The notes beneath the pieces were generated by a model. That model was given only the letters and a program-made list of their open reading frames with translations. It had not been told where the DNA came from and did not search any database. Below are positions 1-8,809 of a stretch of 64,000 bases of DNA, one piece after another. The stretch spans positions 1,984,001 to 2,048,000 of the forward strand of contig OW818654.1 in assembly GCA_942492935.1 (NCBI GenBank), in the 5' to 3' direction. This stretch comes from JANJUO01 sp942492935 (GTDB lineage Bacteria; Bacteroidota; Ignavibacteria; Kapaibacteriales; UBA2268). A program made the translations under genes and the position numbers. Position 1 is the stretch's first letter. Each line of letters opens with the position of its first letter.

Positions 1-1569
1 ACCGATGTTTTGGGTGAGGATTGGCAAGATGAATATTATATCTGGGATTGTGCGGCAGGAACGGGAAATCTCCTAACCGGGCTTACAAATAAATATAATA
101 TTTGGGCTTCAACTCTTGATACTCAGGATGTTGAGGTAATGAAAGATCGTATCAAAAATGGAGCAAACTTGCTTGAAGACCACGTTTTCCAATTTGATTT
201 TCTAAATGATGATTTTAATAAATTACCCAAACCACTTTATGAAATTATCAATAATCCAGAAAAGAGAAAGAAGTTGGTGATTTATATAAATCCTCCTTAT
301 GCGGAAGCAAGTAATCGCGATACAGTTTCAGGAAGAGGTGAAAATAAATCAAGTGTTGCTACAGAAACAAAAGTATATGATGAATTTCATAATATTATTG
401 GAACTGCTGCAAGAGAAGTATTTACACAATTTATATTTAGAATATATACAAAAATTCCAAATTCAAAATTAGCACAATTCTCAAAATTAAAAATGATTCA
501 AGCTCCAAATTTTGATAAATTTCGTAATTATTACAAAGCTGAATTTAAAAAAGGATTTGTTGTTCCTGCTAATACATTTGATAATGTCAAAGGTCAATTT
601 CCAATCGGATTTTTTATTTGGGATTTTGAAAAAAAGAATACAATAGTACAAATTGAATGTGATTTATATGATAAACATGGAAATGTTATTGGAATTAAAA
701 GAATTTATACATATCAAAAAGATAATTACATCATAAATTGGTTAAGAAAATTTTATGACAAGAATTCAGAGAGAATTGCATACTTAAGAATGGTAGGTAC
801 TGATATGCAGAATAATGTTGGAGTTTTTTTTACAAATCAACCATCTGAAAATGATTTACATAAGAAATTAACCACAAATATAACTAAGAATAATGTAATT
901 CAGATGTGTATTTACTTAACAATGAGACATGTAATTGAACAAAATTGGCTAAATGATAGAGAACATTTCTTGTATCCAAATAATGGATGGGAAAGTGATA
1001 GTATTTTCCAAAACAATTGTCTAACTTTTGCTTTATTTACAAGCCAAAATCAAATTTCATCAAAAGGTGGCACAAACCATTGGCTTCCATTCACCGAGCA
1101 GGAAGTAAATTCAAGAGAGAAATTCGATAGCAACTTTATGACCGATTTTATAAAGGGGAAAAAGGATTTAAACCTTCCGAAGGTTTCGAACCTTCGGAAG
1201 GTTGATAACGGTGATATGTTCGATTCATCCGATGACTCGAAGTCCTCGGATGAATTCAAAAAGAGAACAACTCCACTTGTTTTCTCCCCAGAAGCAACAG
1301 CCGTATTTGATGCAGGCAGGGAATTATGGAGATACTACCATTCTTGTATTAATCAACAATCAAATTCAAGTATTAAAGTTGGCTCTGTGAATGCTTCGCT
1401 TTACGACATTCGCGAATATTTCCAAGGCAGAAATCCAGCCGGAAAAATGAACAACAAAAGCGATGATACAAAATATATGGAATTAATAGGCGATTTGCGA
1501 GATAAACTAAAACTATTAGCAAAGAAAATCGAACCAAAGGTTTATGAATGTGGTTTCTTGAAGGGATAA
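1..1569 (+). CDS. N6-adenine DNA methyltransferase, C-terminal part (5' end outside window)
   Basis: The frame is open from the first base, so the gene begins upstream and only its last ~520 residues are seen. Motif I (AAGTGNLL, about residues 18-25 of the visible part) binds S-adenosylmethionine, and motif IV NPPY (about residue 97) is the catalytic signature of class I N6-adenine methyltransferases. The long stretch after NPPY, including IGFFIWDF, resembles large stand-alone or type IIG-like restriction-modification methylases; no nuclease motif is visible here. Near residues 385-420 the protein has a hydrophilic linker encoded by palindromic repeats (see 1171-1256). A convergent gene lies downstream. 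Specificity and any partner endonuclease cannot be judged from this part. Confidence 0.8.
   Translation, partial: TDVLGEDWQDEYYIWDCAAGTGNLLTGLTNKYNIWASTLDTQDVEVMKDRIKNGANLLEDHVFQFDFLNDDFNKLPKPLYEIINNPEKRKKLVIYINPPYAEASNRDTVSGRGENKSSVATETKVYDEFHNIIGTAAREVFTQFIFRIYTKIPNSKLAQFSKLKMIQAPNFDKFRNYYKAEFKKGFVVPANTFDNVKGQFPIGFFIWDFEKKNTIVQIECDLYDKHGNVIGIKRIYTYQKDNYIINWLRKFYDKNSERIAYLRMVGTDMQNNVGVFFTNQPSENDLHKKLTTNITKNNVIQMCIYLTMRHVIEQNWLNDREHFLYPNNGWESDSIFQNNCLTFALFTSQNQISSKGGTNHWLPFTEQEVNSREKFDSNFMTDFIKGKKDLNLPKVSNLRKVDNGDMFDSSDDSKSSDEFKKRTTPLVFSPEATAVFDAGRELWRYYHSCINQQSNSSIKVGSVNASLYDIREYFQGRNPAGKMNNKSDDTKYMELIGDLRDKLKLLAKKIEPKVYECGFLKG
1171..1256. repeat. Three palindromes inside the methyltransferase reading frame
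   Basis: AACCTTCCGAAGGTT (1171-1185) is followed after three bases by AACCTTCGGAAGGTT (1189-1203). A longer inverted pair, GATTCATCCGA against TCGGATGAATT, spans about 1222-1254. All keep the frame open and encode a polar linker (NLPKVSNLRKV, then a Ser/Asp-rich piece). The first palindrome type recurs between genes at 1572-1590 and 49696-49710, and in part at 57577-57590. Confidence 0.85.
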
Positions 1570-1571
1570 TC

Positions 1572-1707
1572 GAAACCTTCCGAAGGTTTCAAATCCTACG
1601 GAAGGTTCTCTGTATTTCAAATTTGCCACACTTCAAAAGTGTGGCACATCTAAACGATGCAGAACTATTTCAAAAAAATGTCCAACACTTTCAAAAGTGT
1701 TGGACAT
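1572..1707. repeat. Cluster of hairpin repeats between convergent genes
   Basis: Three strong inverted repeats fill the gap between the methyltransferase and the NlpC/P60 gene: GAAACCTTCCGAAGGTTTC (1572-1590), TGCCACACTT-CAA-AAGTGTGGCA (1624-1646) and ATGTCCAACACTTT-CA-AAAGTGTTGGACAT (1678-1707). The last belongs to a family seen again at 2993-3025 and 6309-6341. Lying between convergent genes, they may end transcription from both sides, but no clear T tract follows. Confidence 0.75.
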
Positions 1708-1752
1708 CTGCCTATAATAACCGAAACCAAATCTTTGTTTATAAAAGAAATA

Positions 1753-2631
1753 CTATTTATCGCCTTCTTCATCGTTAGTATCTTGCTTTTGAACACTTGC
1801 GTTATAAGTATTCTCTTTTGTAATTGAAAGATTTGCCATATCTTGCAAAGACAATCTTCTGCCACCAATAAAACGATTCTTGTAATATGTACTTTCGAGT
1901 GATGAAACTGTAACTCCAAATTTAGAGCCGGCATGTGCAAAAAGACCATCTCCAAGATATATTCCTACGTGAGAAGCAAATCTACGTGAATATGTATGGA
2001 AAAATATTAAATCACCAAATTTAAGTTTGTTTCTGTTTATTTTTTTACCAACATTTACCTGTTCTCTTGCAACTCTTGGTAATAAAATATCAGCGGATGA
2101 TAAAAATATTTTTTGTGTGAAAGCGGAGCAATCAATTGCACTTTTTGTAGTGCCACCAAATCTGTAAGGAGTTCCTAACCATTGCATAATGGCATCCATT
2201 AAATCACTTGACTTAACACCATAATCAGTCATCGAGTCATACCCATCATCTACATATTGAAGCCATAATCTTTTAAATTCTTCTAAATCAACAGTAACAT
2301 CATCTTCAGCCGCCAATTCTGCTAAGTCTTCACCGTATTCACCGTCTTCAGTTAATACTTCCTCATTTTCATTTAATACTTTTATAGCATCACTTGACAA
2401 GGCAGCATTTTCGACAAATTCAACACCTGCTATAGCAGATAAAGTTGGGTTAGCTTTGATAATTTCAAGGGCTTCGGCTTTGGTTTTTTGGGGGTTATAT
2501 GAGCGTTTTGCTCTGTAGCGTTTTTTGGATTTTCTTTTTGCATAAACATCTGTAACAGAAGTAACCATAAATAGTGCTATTAACAAAGTAATTAATACTG
2601 TTCTTATAGATGGTAGTCTTGAAAAATCCAT
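1753..2631 (-). CDS. Secreted NlpC/P60 (C40) cell-wall peptidase
   Basis: A 292-residue protein with a signal peptide (hydrophobic residues ~11-25, cleavage probably after VYA near residue 31), a basic then acidic linker, and a C-terminal NlpC/P60 domain (about 145-260). The catalytic Cys168 lies in the DCSAF motif, His221 in SHVGIYLGDG, and His233 in FAHAGS. Enzymes of this family cut peptide bonds in peptidoglycan stems, usually gamma-D-Glu to diamino acid. It should act in the periplasm or at the outer membrane. The gene is monocistronic. The exact substrate is not deducible; the domain call is firm. Confidence 0.9.
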   Translation of the reverse strand: MDFSRLPSIRTVLITLLIALFMVTSVTDVYAKRKSKKRYRAKRSYNPQKTKAEALEIIKANPTLSAIAGVEFVENAALSSDAIKVLNENEEVLTEDGEYGEDLAELAAEDDVTVDLEEFKRLWLQYVDDGYDSMTDYGVKSSDLMDAIMQWLGTPYRFGGTTKSAIDCSAFTQKIFLSSADILLPRVAREQVNVGKKINRNKLKFGDLIFFHTYSRRFASHVGIYLGDGLFAHAGSKFGVTVSSLESTYYKNRFIGGRRLSLQDMANLSITKENTYNASVQKQDTNDEEGDK

Positions 2632-2867
2632 ATATCCTCCTTTTTATAATTTATTAATCAGAGTATTGATTTAAAAATATCCTCAAATACAATAACCAAT
2701 CAGCAATTCAAACAAAAAATACTCTTTTCAAAAAAAGTGTGTAAGAATTCTTACACAACTTCGAATGCAAAATAACATTTTTTTTCAAAATGACAAAGTT
2801 TTTTTCAAAAAAAGTGAATTTTTTCTAAAGTTTGAATTTAATGGTACAAAAAATGCAATTTATCAAA

Positions 2868-2904
2868 AAAAAATCCGGACTAAAAATTGACCGGATTTTT
2901 TATA
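2868..2904 (-). terminator. Rho-independent terminator after the sppA-like gene
   Basis: AATCCGG and CCGGATT form a stem around a 12-base loop, with A runs on the left and T runs on the right, so it can serve either strand. It lies downstream of the minus-strand barrel/SppA gene. Confidence 0.7.
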
Positions 2905-2992
2905 ATTTTATGACCGTTGTGAAGCACATATAAATATTTTTAATTCTGAATTTGTTTCAGAATCCAAATACGACTATGTCATTATCGAATCA

Positions 2993-3025
2993 AGATGTCC
3001 AACACCTTGAAAGTGTTGGACATCT
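2993..3025. repeat. AGATGTCCAACAC hairpin repeat, copy 2
   Basis: An inverted repeat of ~15 bp (AGATGTCCAACACCTT, then AAGTGTTGGACATCT) with a two-base loop, nearly identical to 1678-1707 and 6309-6341. Confidence 0.8.
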
Positions 3026-3085
3026 GTATATATTTGATACCACAACAAGTGCGGAATGACATAATTTGCATTCGTCATTCCTTTT

Positions 3086-5521
3086 TTAATATTCAAACTT
3101 ATCCAATAAGTCCAGACCCATAACAGGCATTGGAACTCCGTTATTTTTTAACATAAATTCAAGCATTTTTAAATCGTTTGAAGTTTGTTTCATATCAACC
3201 CCAATCAACTTTGGCATAAATCTACTGAAATCAAGTAATTTAGCCGAAGGATATTCATATATTTTTACTTCATCTTCACTTTTGATTCCAGCGGATTGCT
3301 TAGCTAATTCAATTGCAGTAGTTAAACTTCCGATTTCATCAACCAAGCCAATTTGTTTGCCGGTTGTTCCACTCCAGATTCTTCCTTGTGCCACTTCATC
3401 AACTTTTTCATAAGTCATTTTTCTGCCGTTTGCTACTTTCGTAACGAAATCTTTATATAAAACTTTGATTGAATTTTCAGATTGAATTCTTTCATCAGCT
3501 GTCATTGGTCTATTAGGTAAACCAAAAATTGGTAACAAAGGTAAAGTCCAAGAACTACCTAAATCTGAATATTTTCCTTTCTTAACAACATCATAATCAA
3601 TTCCTAATGAGTCTTTCATTCCTTTATCATACATAAATGAACTGATAACACCAATTGAACCTGTAATTGTTTGTGGAGTTGCTACAATTTTATGTGCATC
3701 CATTGAAAGCCAATATCCACCAGACGCTGCAACATAACCTTGTGATACAATTATTGGTTTTTTGTCTTTAAATTGTCGTACAACATCAGCGATATAATCA
3801 CTTGCCATTGCATCACCACCGGGAGAATCTACACGGAGTACAATCGCTTTAATTTTGTCATTATTGCAAGCAGATTTAACGTATTCAATTAATGAACGTG
3901 CATTAATTCCATCATCCATAGCACATGCACCAAGGGCATAAATCACAGCAATATTCTTTGAATCATCGCCCCATTTCAAATCATAAGGTTTATTTTCAGC
4001 AAATAAAAATCCGGGACTTACAAAAAATTTAGCTTCATTTGGTAATTTTAAATTTTTGACAATTTCATCAACTCTATCCCATCTGCCAAGTGTATCAACT
4101 AATTTATTTTCAAGTGCATCTGAACTCAAATAAGCAATTTTTCCATTTACAAGTTCATCAAATTTGTCTTTACTAAATCCTCTTGCAATTGCTACATCTG
4201 TTTTTGCTGTTTCGTACCAATCCTCAATCAATTTTGCCCATTGTTCACGTTCACCATCTGACATTTTTTCATTTGAGAAAGATTCAGCCGCTGATTTGTA
4301 TTTGAAAAATCTAAGTTCATCATACCCAATATCTAATTTTGCTAATAATTTTTTATAATAACTTCTACCTCTTGAATAACCTTCTAATGACAAACCACCC
4401 ATTGGGTCTAAAACAATTTTATCTGCAATAGATGCAAAATGATATAAATCAATATTAGCTCTATCAATAAAAATGACAATAGATTTGCCTGATTTTTTAA
4501 ATAACTCAAGCTCATTTCTAATTTCCCAAAGCATAGAACGATTTGCATTTAACCCAGAAGTATTTATTACAATACCATTAATAGTTTTGCTTTCTTTCGC
4601 TGTTTTAATCAAGTCAAGAATATCAAGCAATGTAGTGGAATTATCAAACCATTGAAATCTTTGATACGCAATATCTCCTGATAGATTAATTTTCAAATAT
4701 GATGTTACAATACTGAAATCATCAATAATTGACCTGTCATCTCCACCTAATCTAATTATATAGGAATTAAACGCATGTTCTTGTTTGTTATCGAATTGTG
4801 CAATTGCACCAATTCCAGAATTGCCTAAGCTCAAATCAAATCCTGCTGAAAATGATTCATTATTAAAATATCTACCATTAACTCTGATACCGGGGAGAAA
4901 TTCCCAACTTAAACCAGCACTCCAAAAGGAATCACCCCATTCAATTTTATTTTGCTTTGCAATATCCGCAAATATTGTAAACGGATAATTAGCAATTGGT
5001 CTAACTGCAATTTCACCTACCAAATCATAATCTTCATTTCCAATAGATTTAGTGTAATGAGCTCCAAGCGATAATTGTGATAGAGGGCGATACAATAATC
5101 CAAATGTAACGTTATCCTTTCTACCAAAAAAGTCAACATCACCACCAGACCATCCATAAGAAAAACCCATTCCAAATTTTCTATCGCCAAATCCCGTAGA
5201 AATTCTGTAATCGGTGATGTGTTTATCTCCAAATTTTTGAGTTAATGCACCAAAACCTAACTGTTTTGATGCAAAAAATAAACCCCATCTGTCAAAATCT
5301 GAAAATGTGTTATACTTTTCAGAAGCTACCAACTGCATACCAAATCCGCTATGTTGATAATTCAATACAGCGGGATTTTCAAAGCCATATAAACCTGTTT
5401 TTAATGCACTTGGAGATGTGTACCAAAAATCTGTCAATTCAGTATATTGGAGAAAAGATTGTGAATAAATATTAGTTGCAAAAACAACTCCCAAAACAAA
5501 TGCGTACTTCAAAAATTTCAT
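3086..5521 (-). CDS. sppA: Signal peptide peptidase A (SppA) fused to an N-terminal outer-membrane-barrel-like domain
   Basis: This 811-residue protein has a signal peptide, then about 250 residues of alternating aromatic/polar beta-hairpin sequence (about 25-275) like a porin or OmpA-type barrel, then a full-length SppA unit of two ClpP-like domains. The catalytic lysine is in KYKSAAE (Lys409) and the nucleophile serine in AASGGYW (Ser600), matching the Lys/Ser dyad split between the two halves of Escherichia coli SppA. E. coli SppA is about 618 residues with an N-terminal membrane helix, so the extra length here is the barrel-like part. Known SppA digests leftover signal peptides in the inner membrane; a barrel would place this one in the outer membrane. 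The location is inferred. Confidence 0.85.
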   Translation of the reverse strand: MKFLKYAFVLGVVFATNIYSQSFLQYTELTDFWYTSPSALKTGLYGFENPAVLNYQHSGFGMQLVASEKYNTFSDFDRWGLFFASKQLGFGALTQKFGDKHITDYRISTGFGDRKFGMGFSYGWSGGDVDFFGRKDNVTFGLLYRPLSQLSLGAHYTKSIGNEDYDLVGEIAVRPIANYPFTIFADIAKQNKIEWGDSFWSAGLSWEFLPGIRVNGRYFNNESFSAGFDLSLGNSGIGAIAQFDNKQEHAFNSYIIRLGGDDRSIIDDFSIVTSYLKINLSGDIAYQRFQWFDNSTTLLDILDLIKTAKESKTINGIVINTSGLNANRSMLWEIRNELELFKKSGKSIVIFIDRANIDLYHFASIADKIVLDPMGGLSLEGYSRGRSYYKKLLAKLDIGYDELRFFKYKSAAESFSNEKMSDGEREQWAKLIEDWYETAKTDVAIARGFSKDKFDELVNGKIAYLSSDALENKLVDTLGRWDRVDEIVKNLKLPNEAKFFVSPGFLFAENKPYDLKWGDDSKNIAVIYALGACAMDDGINARSLIEYVKSACNNDKIKAIVLRVDSPGGDAMASDYIADVVRQFKDKKPIIVSQGYVAASGGYWLSMDAHKIVATPQTITGSIGVISSFMYDKGMKDSLGIDYDVVKKGKYSDLGSSWTLPLLPIFGLPNRPMTADERIQSENSIKVLYKDFVTKVANGRKMTYEKVDEVAQGRIWSGTTGKQIGLVDEIGSLTTAIELAKQSAGIKSEDEVKIYEYPSAKLLDFSRFMPKLIGVDMKQTSNDLKMLEFMLKNNGVPMPVMGLDLLDKFEY

Positions 5522-5674
5522 TTTTCACCCAAAAAATAATTTATAATCTTAATCAAATTCGAATTAAAGCAATAAATGTTTCAATTCAATTACAATTATT
5601 TATCAAAATTAAAAAAATTATTCCATATTCTAACAAAATCTTATATTTTTCTTATTATTTAAAGAATATTTTTC

Positions 5675-5682
5675 TAAATTTG
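5675..5682 (+). promoter_or_regulatory. Possible Bacteroidota -7 element (TAAATTTG)
   Basis: TAAATTTG matches the TAnnTTTG -7 consensus and lies 67 bases before the NUDIX start. No good -33 TTTG is seen 19-21 bases upstream, so this is a weak call. Confidence 0.35.
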
Positions 5683-5748
5683 TAATTCAAATAATAACAT
5701 TTTTTTTAATAAAAATTAAAGTCAATATTTGATTTATAAAGGAAATAG

Positions 5749-6198
5749 ATGAGAAGTGTTAAAGCAGCAGGGATAATTTTATTTACAAGTGGTGTAAGGA
5801 AAAAGTTTCTCGTTCTAAAGCATCCAACAAGATATGATATTCCAAAAGGTATATTAAAAGATGGTGAAACAGAGCGTGATGCAGCTCTTAGAGAATTGGA
5901 AGATGAAACTGGCATAAGCCGTGATTTAGTAACTGTGGAAGGTGGTTTTCATTTTGCAACAAGTTATCAAACCAGAGCAAGAAGATTAGGCAATCAAATC
6001 ATAAATAAAGAGCTTCAAGTATTACTCGGATTTGTAAAAGAAGCAATGGAAATCAAATTAGCCGAGCATTGTGGTTATGAATGGATTGAATGGAATCCAC
6101 CACATAATATTCAAGTTAATACAATAGACCCTTTGTTGGATCAGATTGATAAATACTTATACAAAAAGTCATTAATGCTTATAAATAGTCAATTATAA
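5749..6198 (+). CDS. NUDIX hydrolase
   Basis: A 149-residue single-domain protein with a Nudix box (about residues 35-57): G-x5-E-x7-RE-L-x-DE-x-G-I, with Asp in place of the first Glu of the usual EE pair. The box binds divalent metal for hydrolysis of nucleoside diphosphate-linked compounds. The start of the protein (RSVKAAGIILF) and its length resemble diadenosine polyphosphate or (d)NTP pyrophosphohydrolases, but the substrate cannot be fixed from sequence. The gene is flanked by AT-rich non-coding DNA and ends in a hairpin with a T tract (6309-6346), so it is probably transcribed alone. Confidence 0.85.
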   Translation: MRSVKAAGIILFTSGVRKKFLVLKHPTRYDIPKGILKDGETERDAALRELEDETGISRDLVTVEGGFHFATSYQTRARRLGNQIINKELQVLLGFVKEAMEIKLAEHCGYEWIEWNPPHNIQVNTIDPLLDQIDKYLYKKSLMLINSQL

Positions 6199-6308
6199 GT
6201 AAATTTTGTTAATAGTTTCTATTCGTTAATGAAATGGATTCTTAAAAAGTTTTGAGTAACCATTTTCACAAATGATATTCCTTATTTGATGTGGAATCTA
6301 ATATTTGC

Positions 6309-6346
6309 AGATGTCCAACACTTTGAAAGTGTTGGACATCTTTTTT
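6309..6346 (+). terminator. AGATGTCCAACAC hairpin repeat, copy 3, with T tract
   Basis: AGATGTCCAACACTTT and AAAGTGTTGGACATCT pair over about 15 bp and are followed by TTTTTT. It sits 110 bases after the NUDIX stop and fits a rho-independent terminator; the hairpin belongs to the same family as 1678-1707 and 2993-3025. The remaining gap to 6518 is AT-rich with nothing else recognised. Confidence 0.7.
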
Positions 6347-6517
6347 ATTTAATTCATCCGATTTCTCCAAATCTTTGGTCGAATGAGAAATTCTATCAAA
6401 TATTGAATTAATATTGAAAAATTTAAACAAAAAAAATATTTTATAAATGAAAATTCTAAAATATTTGTTAGATTTAAAGTTTGTTTTGTTACAAAATTTA
6501 TTTTTTATTGAAATATT

Positions 6518-7150
6518 ATGATATTGAAAAAATTTCTTATACTTGCATTTACATTTTCGTTCATTGTTGTGGGTTATGCACAGCAATCAAGTTTGTTGCA
6601 AACAGCGAATAATGCTTTAAAAAGTCGTAATTACGAAGTTGCTATTCAAAATTTCTCAAAAGCAATAGAAATTAACGATAAATATGCTATGTCCTTTTAT
6701 GGTAGAGGTTTAGCATATCACCATTCAGGCAATTATCAACAGGCATTATTAGATTTTGCAAAAACATTAGAATTGGATTCATCTTACATTGAACCATATC
6801 TTGCACGAGCTATTACTTTGAGTGATATGGGTGAGTATAATAAAGCAATGCTTGATGTAACTCGTTACATTACCAAAAATCCAAATTCAGCCGAAGCTTA
6901 CTACACGAAAGCAAATTTGTATTATTATCTTGAAGAAGATGATGCAGCAATAGAAGAGTATTCTAAAGCCATTAAAACAAATAGTAAATTTGGATTAGCG
7001 TATTATGGAAGAGGGGTAGTTTATAAGTTCAAAGGAATGAAGGACTTAGCATTAAAAGATTTTGATACCTATTTACAACTAAATGGCAACTTAGATAATC
7101 TTGAAGAAGAAACTAAAAGAATTATTGACGAAATATCTAAAGAAGAATAA
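6518..7150 (+). CDS. Secreted TPR-repeat protein
   Basis: A 210-residue protein starting with a signal peptide (ILKKFLILAFTFSFIVVGYAQ, cut near residue 21). The rest is made of tandem tetratricopeptide repeats, visible as A..nfskAIeind, YGRGLAYhhsGnYqqALlDF and YTKANLYYYLEEDDAAIEEYSKAI, about five units. TPRs are protein-binding helical hairpins. The gene ends only 9 bases before the DUF6029-like gene, followed by the Omp28-like gene, suggesting one operon of envelope proteins. Its partner is unknown. Confidence 0.8.
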   Translation: MILKKFLILAFTFSFIVVGYAQQSSLLQTANNALKSRNYEVAIQNFSKAIEINDKYAMSFYGRGLAYHHSGNYQQALLDFAKTLELDSSYIEPYLARAITLSDMGEYNKAMLDVTRYITKNPNSAEAYYTKANLYYYLEEDDAAIEEYSKAIKTNSKFGLAYYGRGVVYKFKGMKDLALKDFDTYLQLNGNLDNLEEETKRIIDEISKEE

Positions 7151-7159
7151 AGGAGTATT

Positions 7160-8797
7160 ATGAAAAAAATTTATATTGTATTGCTATTAGCTTTACTACC
7201 ATTGATTGCATATTCTCAGGAATTTCAAGCTGGGCAGATATCAGGTAATTTTCAAATTGAAGCCCAATCTTACGTTACTGATTCGGTAATTGGAGCTGAA
7301 AATGTTCCCGATAAATTTAGGTCAAATGGTTATTTGAACTTAATTTATACAAGTGGAAAGTTTGATATAGGTATGCGTTATGAGAATTATATGAAACCAT
7401 TATTAGGTTTTGAGCAGAATTACGAAGGTCAAGGAATTGCATATCGTTATGCTACATATAAATCTGATGAAATTGATGTAACAGCAGGAAATTTTTACGA
7501 GCAATTCGGTAGCGGTATGATTTTTCGTGCTTATGAAGAATGGACGCTTGGAATTGATAATTCAGTTGATGGATTAAGAGTAAAACTTAGACCTTTGGCT
7601 GGATTTGAATTTACTGGATTGATTGGCAAGCAAAGACTATATTGGGATAGAAGTCGTGGTTCGATTCGTGGTGGCAATCTTAACTTGAATATTAACGAAC
7701 TAATCAGTGGATTTATTTCAAATGATTATCAATTAACTTTAGGTGCAAGTGTAATTAGCAAATATCAGGAAGATGATAATTCATTCTTGAATTTACCAGA
7801 AAATACATTAGCATATTCGACAAGAGCATCACTTTCTACAAATTCCTTCAATTTCGACATTGAATATTCTTATAAATATAATGACCCAAATGCTACAAAC
7901 AAGTATAATTTCAACCCAGGTAGTGGTTTGCTAATGTCTGGTTCATACTTTACTGATGGTTTAGGAATATCTTTAATGGTTCATAGAATTGATAATATGG
8001 ATTTCAGAAGCGACAGAGCTGCAAGAGGTAATGAATTGCTAATTAATTACATTCCACCATTAACTGTTCAGCATACTTACGGTCTTGCATCAATATATCC
8101 ATTCTCAACAAAAATGAATGGTGAAGCTGGTTTACAAGCGGAGATTAATTATACCATTCCAAAAGCATTTTTCCTTGGTGGTTCAACATTGGCATTGAAT
8201 TACGCTTTAGTTCGTTCACTTGATACTACTTGGATTGATAAATATGAATATGAATCAAATTCATTATTTGGAGATAGAGTTTATTTTCAAGACATAAATG
8301 TTGAATTGCAAACAAAATGGACAAAGAATTTTAAATCATTAATCAAATATCTTAACATTACTTATGACAAAGATATTATGGAAAATGAAGGCGCACCTGA
8401 TTATGGCAAAGTAAAAGCAGACATCTTGATTTTAGATTTGACATACAATATTGATAGAAAAAATACAATCAGAGGTGAATTTCAACATATTTGGGCAAAG
8501 CAAGATTCAGCTTTAATTGTTCCTGACAATGTAAATGGAAATTGGTTACAATTTCTTTTTGAATATACAATTGCTCCAAGTTGGTTTATAACTTTTTATG
8601 ACCAATATAATTATGGAAATGATAAGGAAGAAAATCAGATACATTATTTAAATGGTGCTTTGGCTTATGTGTTTAAATCAAGCAGAGTTCAGTTAGGATA
8701 TGGTAAACAGAGAAAAGGTATTCTTTGTGTTGGAGGTGTTTGTCGAGCTGTACCTGCATCAAACGGCTTTTATTTAAGTGTTTCATCATCATTTTAA
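7160..8797 (+). CDS. DUF6029-like outer-membrane beta-barrel protein
   Basis: This 545-residue protein has a signal peptide (cut near AYSQ, residue 20) and many amphipathic beta strands with aromatic girdles, ending in a C-terminal phenylalanine after SVSSSF, a typical outer-membrane insertion signal. The pattern of the N-terminal third (GMRYENY, YEQFGSGMIFRAYEEW, GIDNSVDGLRV) is recalled from DUF6029 proteins of Bacteroidota and relatives, which often sit beside Omp28/thioredoxin-like lipoproteins as here. It probably forms an outer-membrane channel or scaffold working with the downstream protein. The family name is from memory and not searched. Confidence 0.75.
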   Translation: MKKIYIVLLLALLPLIAYSQEFQAGQISGNFQIEAQSYVTDSVIGAENVPDKFRSNGYLNLIYTSGKFDIGMRYENYMKPLLGFEQNYEGQGIAYRYATYKSDEIDVTAGNFYEQFGSGMIFRAYEEWTLGIDNSVDGLRVKLRPLAGFEFTGLIGKQRLYWDRSRGSIRGGNLNLNINELISGFISNDYQLTLGASVISKYQEDDNSFLNLPENTLAYSTRASLSTNSFNFDIEYSYKYNDPNATNKYNFNPGSGLLMSGSYFTDGLGISLMVHRIDNMDFRSDRAARGNELLINYIPPLTVQHTYGLASIYPFSTKMNGEAGLQAEINYTIPKAFFLGGSTLALNYALVRSLDTTWIDKYEYESNSLFGDRVYFQDINVELQTKWTKNFKSLIKYLNITYDKDIMENEGAPDYGKVKADILILDLTYNIDRKNTIRGEFQHIWAKQDSALIVPDNVNGNWLQFLFEYTIAPSWFITFYDQYNYGNDKEENQIHYLNGALAYVFKSSRVQLGYGKQRKGILCVGGVCRAVPASNGFYLSVSSSF

Positions 8798-8809
8798 AAG
8801 GATTAAAAA

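Larger units (their letters stand above)
2632..3085. other. Intergenic region with terminator and repeats
   Basis: No convincing gene. It holds a rho-independent terminator (2868-2904), a fragment reading TTCTGAATTTGTTTCAGAATCC (about 2944-2965) related to the repeats near 15.7 kb, and the hairpin at 2993-3025. Confidence 0.6.
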
